Assembly: GCA_021828925.1 (NCBI GenBank)
Contig: JAJZCT010000169.1
Span: 1-7,159, forward strand
DNA length: 7,159 nt
From: Planctomycetota bacterium
GTDB lineage: Bacteria > Planctomycetota > Phycisphaerae > WQYP01
Direction: 5' to 3'
Position numbers and translations under genes: made by a program. Shown piece after piece: positions 5,221 to 7,159 of this stretch. Positions within the stretch are counted from its first letter, which is position 1; each line of letters begins with the position of its first letter. The notes under the pieces are model-generated. The model had not been told where the DNA came from. It was given only the letters and a program-made list of their open reading frames with translations, and searched no databases.

Positions 5221-5280
5221 TTGCATATCGCGTGCCAAGATTTTAGGGCGGATACCCTTTAAACCGCGTCCCCCGCCGCA

Positions 5281-5294
5281 CGATGCGCGCATCG
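5281..5294. promoter_or_regulatory. 14-base perfect palindrome upstream of tsaB (possible operator)
   Basis: CGATGCG followed by its reverse complement CGCATCG, centred about 57 bases before the chosen tsaB ATG. A dimeric regulator could bind here. There is no independent evidence of function. Confidence 0.35.
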
Positions 5295-5307
5295 GCGAGC
5301 TTAACGA

Positions 5308-5334
5308 TTGTCTAAATATGTCAGGTGGGATAAT
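5308..5334 (+). promoter_or_regulatory. Possible tsaB promoter with extended -10
   Basis: TTGTCT (5308-5313) and GATAAT (5329-5334) are preceded at the latter by TGG, giving an extended -10 TGGGATAAT. The spacer is 15 bases, shorter than ideal, which an extended -10 can tolerate. Transcription would begin near 5341, only a few bases before ATG 5345, implying an almost leaderless mRNA. Confidence 0.3.
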
Positions 5335-5344
5335 CTTGGCGGCC

Positions 5345-6085
5345 ATGGAAGTACAGCCAGTAAGTGACGAATCTGCGCCGCGTATTGTAGCGATTGAAAC
5401 CAGCAGCCGCATCGGGTCGGTGGCGGTGGCGTGCGGCGGGCGTATTTCAGGGCAGCGGCAATTCAGCAAGGCCATGCGCCACGCGGTAGAACTTATGCCC
5501 GCCATACGCGATCTCACGCGTGAGCAAGGCTGGAAACCCGGCGATATTCAGCACGTATATGTTTCGGCGGGGCCGGGTTCTTTTACGGGGATAAGAATCG
5601 CGGTGGCCATTGCGCGGACCTTGCAACAGGCGCTGGAGTGCAAATTAATTTCGGTGCCAACCGTTGACGTTCTCGCCGCTAATGCACCCGCCAATGTCAT
5701 ACATCTGGCGGTACTGCTGGATGCCAAGCGCGGGCAGGTTTACGCGGCGCGTTATCAGCGGCACACCGCGTCAGGGGCGTTGCACCGCACGCACGGGCCG
5801 GTTCTGGCGGATCCTGGCGAGTTTCTGTCTCAAGCCCCCCGCCCCCTGTATATACTGGGCGAAGGGATTGATTACCACCGCGACGCCATAGCCGGATCGA
5901 AGGGAGAAATCATTGAACTGGATCGTTCGCTTTGGCAGGCGCAAGCGGCGATGGTACATAAGCTGGGATGGGCCTTGGCGCAAAACGGCGCATTTATTGA
6001 TCGTGATTTGCTGCTGCCGATATATCTGCGTAAGGCGGAAGCAGAGGAAGTATGGGAAAAAAAGCATAAAGTCGGAGTAGAGTGA
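5345..6085 (+). CDS. tsaB: tRNA threonylcarbamoyladenosine biosynthesis protein TsaB
   Basis: TsaB (YeaZ) is the ASKHA-fold partner of TsaD and TsaE in the cytosolic complex that installs N6-threonylcarbamoyl on A37 of ANN-decoding tRNAs; it dimerises with TsaD and is itself non-catalytic. With ATG 5345 the protein has 246 residues, near the family norm of about 230. It opens PRIVAIETSSRIGSVAV (12-28, the first ASKHA strand and loop), then MRHAVELMPAI (44-54) and the hallmark GPGSFTGIR (76-84). The frame is open further upstream. ATG 5318 is an alternative that would add nine residues, and no start has a well-placed Shine-Dalgarno (AGGTGGG sits 15 bases before 5345). The thiamine-binding gene follows after 22 bases, probably co-transcribed. 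The upstream flank contains the proposed integrated replicon, which leaves only 124 bases of original leader. Confidence 0.93.
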   Translation: MEVQPVSDESAPRIVAIETSSRIGSVAVACGGRISGQRQFSKAMRHAVELMPAIRDLTREQGWKPGDIQHVYVSAGPGSFTGIRIAVAIARTLQQALECKLISVPTVDVLAANAPANVIHLAVLLDAKRGQVYAARYQRHTASGALHRTHGPVLADPGEFLSQAPRPLYILGEGIDYHRDAIAGSKGEIIELDRSLWQAQAAMVHKLGWALAQNGAFIDRDLLLPIYLRKAEAEEVWEKKHKVGVE

Positions 6086-6107
6086 AGACAGCATAAAGGA
6101 TACAACA

Positions 6108-6404
6108 ATGAATGTGATGGTCGATTTGTGCGTCATTCCGATGGGTGTGGGCGTATCGGTTTCAAGCCATGTTGCAGCCTGTCAGCGGATTTTGCGGCAA
6201 GCCGGAGTGAACCATCAGATGCATGCGTGGGGCACCAACATCGAGGGGGATTGGGATACAGTTTTTGCCGCCATTAAGCAATGCCATGAAGCGGTCCATG
6301 GCATGGGGGCGCCGCGCATCGTGACAAGCCTGAAAATAGGGACACGCACAGATCGGGTACAGACCCTGGAAGATAAAATCCAGAGTGTCCAGGACAAGCT
6401 GTGA
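6108..6404 (+). CDS. MTH1187-family thiamine-binding protein
   Basis: This 98-residue cytosolic protein belongs to the MTH1187/YkoF-like (former DUF77) family, ferredoxin-like folds that bind thiamine or related pyrimidine compounds. Family marks are VIPMGVGVSVSSHVAACQRIL (9-29, the P-x-G-x-G-x-S-V-S opening), WGTNIEGDWDTVFAAIKQCH (41-60, with the T-x-I-E-G core) and PRIVTSLKIGTRTD (69-82), ending in the usual L-x-x-K-x-x-S-V-x helix. Length is typical. ATG 6108 is supported by AAAGGA (6095-6100) seven bases upstream. It follows tsaB by 22 bases and is probably in the same transcript. No thiamine transporter or TPP riboswitch is nearby, so its physiological partner is not evident. It converges on the minus-strand small ORF, with 18 bases between stop codons and no clear terminator. 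Confidence 0.92.
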   Translation: MNVMVDLCVIPMGVGVSVSSHVAACQRILRQAGVNHQMHAWGTNIEGDWDTVFAAIKQCHEAVHGMGAPRIVTSLKIGTRTDRVQTLEDKIQSVQDKL

Positions 6405-6422
6405 GCCGGCGTCCGTGTGCGG

Positions 6423-6581
6423 TCAGCGAGCCGCAGGGTATTCGATTAATTCAATGTCGGCTGGGGCTGCCCGAAAATCAAAGGAACGGTCCTTGGATTC
6501 CCGCAAAGTACCTTTTATTTCGAAACGGAGCGCGTACAACACGGTATCCATTCCCTGGGAAAAGGATCGCTGCTGCGCCAT
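6423..6581 (-). CDS. Small 52-residue protein coupled to the upstream ORF, unknown function
   Basis: A 52-residue minus-strand ORF starts with ATG at 6579-6581 and stops with TGA at 6423-6425. Its start lies 1 base after the TAA of the upstream ORF (TAA-A-ATG), the classic arrangement for translational coupling; a weak AGTGAG lies nearby. The product is highly charged, with MDTVLYALRFEIKGTLRESK followed by an acidic segment ADIELIEYP. It has no transmembrane segment and no motif I recognise. Balanced composition and the coupling argue for a real gene; the overlapping plus-strand frames look like antisense. It could be a small partner or regulator of the upstream protein. Confidence 0.6.
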   Translation of the reverse strand: MAQQRSFSQGMDTVLYALRFEIKGTLRESKDRSFDFRAAPADIELIEYPAAR

Positions 6582-6582
6582 T

Positions 6583-7159
6583 TTATGCACTCACTTTGGA
6601 CCGGCGATATTCCTGGAGAGTTTCAGCAGACCCCTCTCCCGGATTAAGCAGAAAGGGCGAGAGCATTCCTTTGTTCTTCGCAAAGTATTGTTTTGAGCAC
6701 CGATCAGGTGGAAGGTTCAGAGGCTTATGAAAATTTAGCCATAATGCGTGATACAGACTAAGCGGCTTCAGAGTTATGCAATCAAAATCGTAGGCGAACC
6801 TGACCGGGGCCTCCCCAAGGGCACTTGAGGTGGCGCAGATCAAAGGCTCAACGGTTACTGAAAGCGTCTTCTGAAGCTCGGCGTGAAGTCGTCGGCAAAA
6901 GTCGGTGTTGTCATTGAACACGCGGAAACGTATCCCCGGCAAATGCCGTACCAAGTCGTTCTGCAACGAATCGGCAATGAATCCATCGCCAACCTCGTAC
7001 CGGGACGGGAGCATTCCGATGCTGTCGATTTTCTTTAAGACCTCTTCGAGTGACCCCCCGGACATCCCCATCCGTGCTGCAGCCCACTTCATGGGCGACA
7101 GATCATTCAGGACCATGAATCCCTCAATGTCAATTCTTGAAATCAGCTTTCCCTGGGGT
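6583..7159 (-). CDS. Unknown protein, N-terminus outside window; weak class III cyclase-like pattern
   Basis: The minus-strand frame is open from the window edge to TAA at 6583-6585, giving at least 191 residues. An ATG at 7116 exists, but the 14 residues before it (LISRIDIEGF) look like protein, so the gene probably starts outside the window. I do not recognise the family. A D-I-E-G-F motif followed 48 residues later by V-G-D-G-F resembles the two metal-binding aspartate motifs of class III nucleotidyl cyclases, whose separation is similar, but the later part (FAYDFDCITLKPLSLYHALW) does not clearly fit that domain, so this is a hint only. No signal peptide or transmembrane helix is seen in this part. 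It is followed after 1 base by the 52-residue ORF, forming a two-gene unit convergent with tsaB and the thiamine-binding gene. Confidence 0.7.
   Translation of the reverse strand, partial: PQGKLISRIDIEGFMVLNDLSPMKWAAARMGMSGGSLEEVLKKIDSIGMLPSRYEVGDGFIADSLQNDLVRHLPGIRFRVFNDNTDFCRRLHAELQKTLSVTVEPLICATSSALGEAPVRFAYDFDCITLKPLSLYHALWLNFHKPLNLPPDRCSKQYFAKNKGMLSPFLLNPGEGSAETLQEYRRSKVSA

Noticed and set aside
4034..5246. Plus-strand ORFs opposite rep (for example 4034-4399 and 4661-5092)
   Set aside because: They are antisense to rep; their Trp/Cys/Gly/Val-rich composition reflects the G+T bias of that strand.
5134..5517. 127-codon minus-strand ORF across the right element border
   Set aside because: It is antisense to the conserved start of tsaB and is in a different frame from the coding-like fragment that ends next to rep.
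6385..6730. Two overlapping plus-strand ORFs after the thiamine-binding gene, one with a GTG overlapping its stop
   Set aside because: They are antisense to the coupled minus-strand pair, which has better composition and a tight stop-start junction; neither plus frame has a motif.

Overview
The window reads as bacterial chromosomal DNA carrying an accessory block. No taxonomic marker is present. The sigma-70 type, the dispersed 9-base GCGGATTAC repeats and the W-x-x-L-P-x-x-I-R motif at the end of a mobile-element protein remind me of Planctomycetota (Phycisphaerae-like), but this is impression-level inference. No tRNA, rRNA or CRISPR array was seen.

Layout. (1) Positions 1-916 hold a restriction-modification and repair remnant: the C-terminus of a C5-cytosine DNA methyltransferase, a minus-strand fragment resembling the C-terminus of an Eco29kI-type restriction endonuclease, and a complete vsr mismatch endonuclease with all catalytic and zinc residues. 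(2) A minus-strand gene (884-1840) encodes a 318-residue sigma-70 family factor. (3) Positions 1841-2474 are non-coding. They hold a 28-base inverted repeat pair (27/28 identical) built from GCGGATTAC units, an 18-base perfect palindrome and a small GC hairpin followed by eight T's. (4) Positions 2475-5220 look like an integrated small replicon of about 2.7 kb. It is bounded by an 11-base direct repeat, is strongly G+T-rich on the plus strand, carries hairpins and GGGCCGG repeats, and encodes one clear protein, a Rep_trans-type rolling-circle initiator on the minus strand. (5) Positions 5345-6404 hold a plus-strand pair, tsaB (tRNA t6A synthesis) and an MTH1187-family thiamine-binding protein. 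(6) Positions 6423-7159 hold a minus-strand pair: a partial unknown protein with a weak resemblance to class III nucleotidyl cyclases, and a 52-residue protein whose start lies 1 base after the upstream stop.

The most interesting observation concerns region 4. The two 11-base repeats are read in the same phase on the minus strand. A long ORF entering the left repeat stops two codons past it, in flanking DNA. A start-less reading frame leaves the right repeat, runs 70 codons and ends 1 base before the rep start codon. Closing the element into a circle would join the two into one ORF directly upstream of rep. This suggests that the attachment site lies inside a gene that is intact only in the excised circle, so that integration would also cut rep off from any promoter upstream of that gene. 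This is inferred from the sequence and untested.
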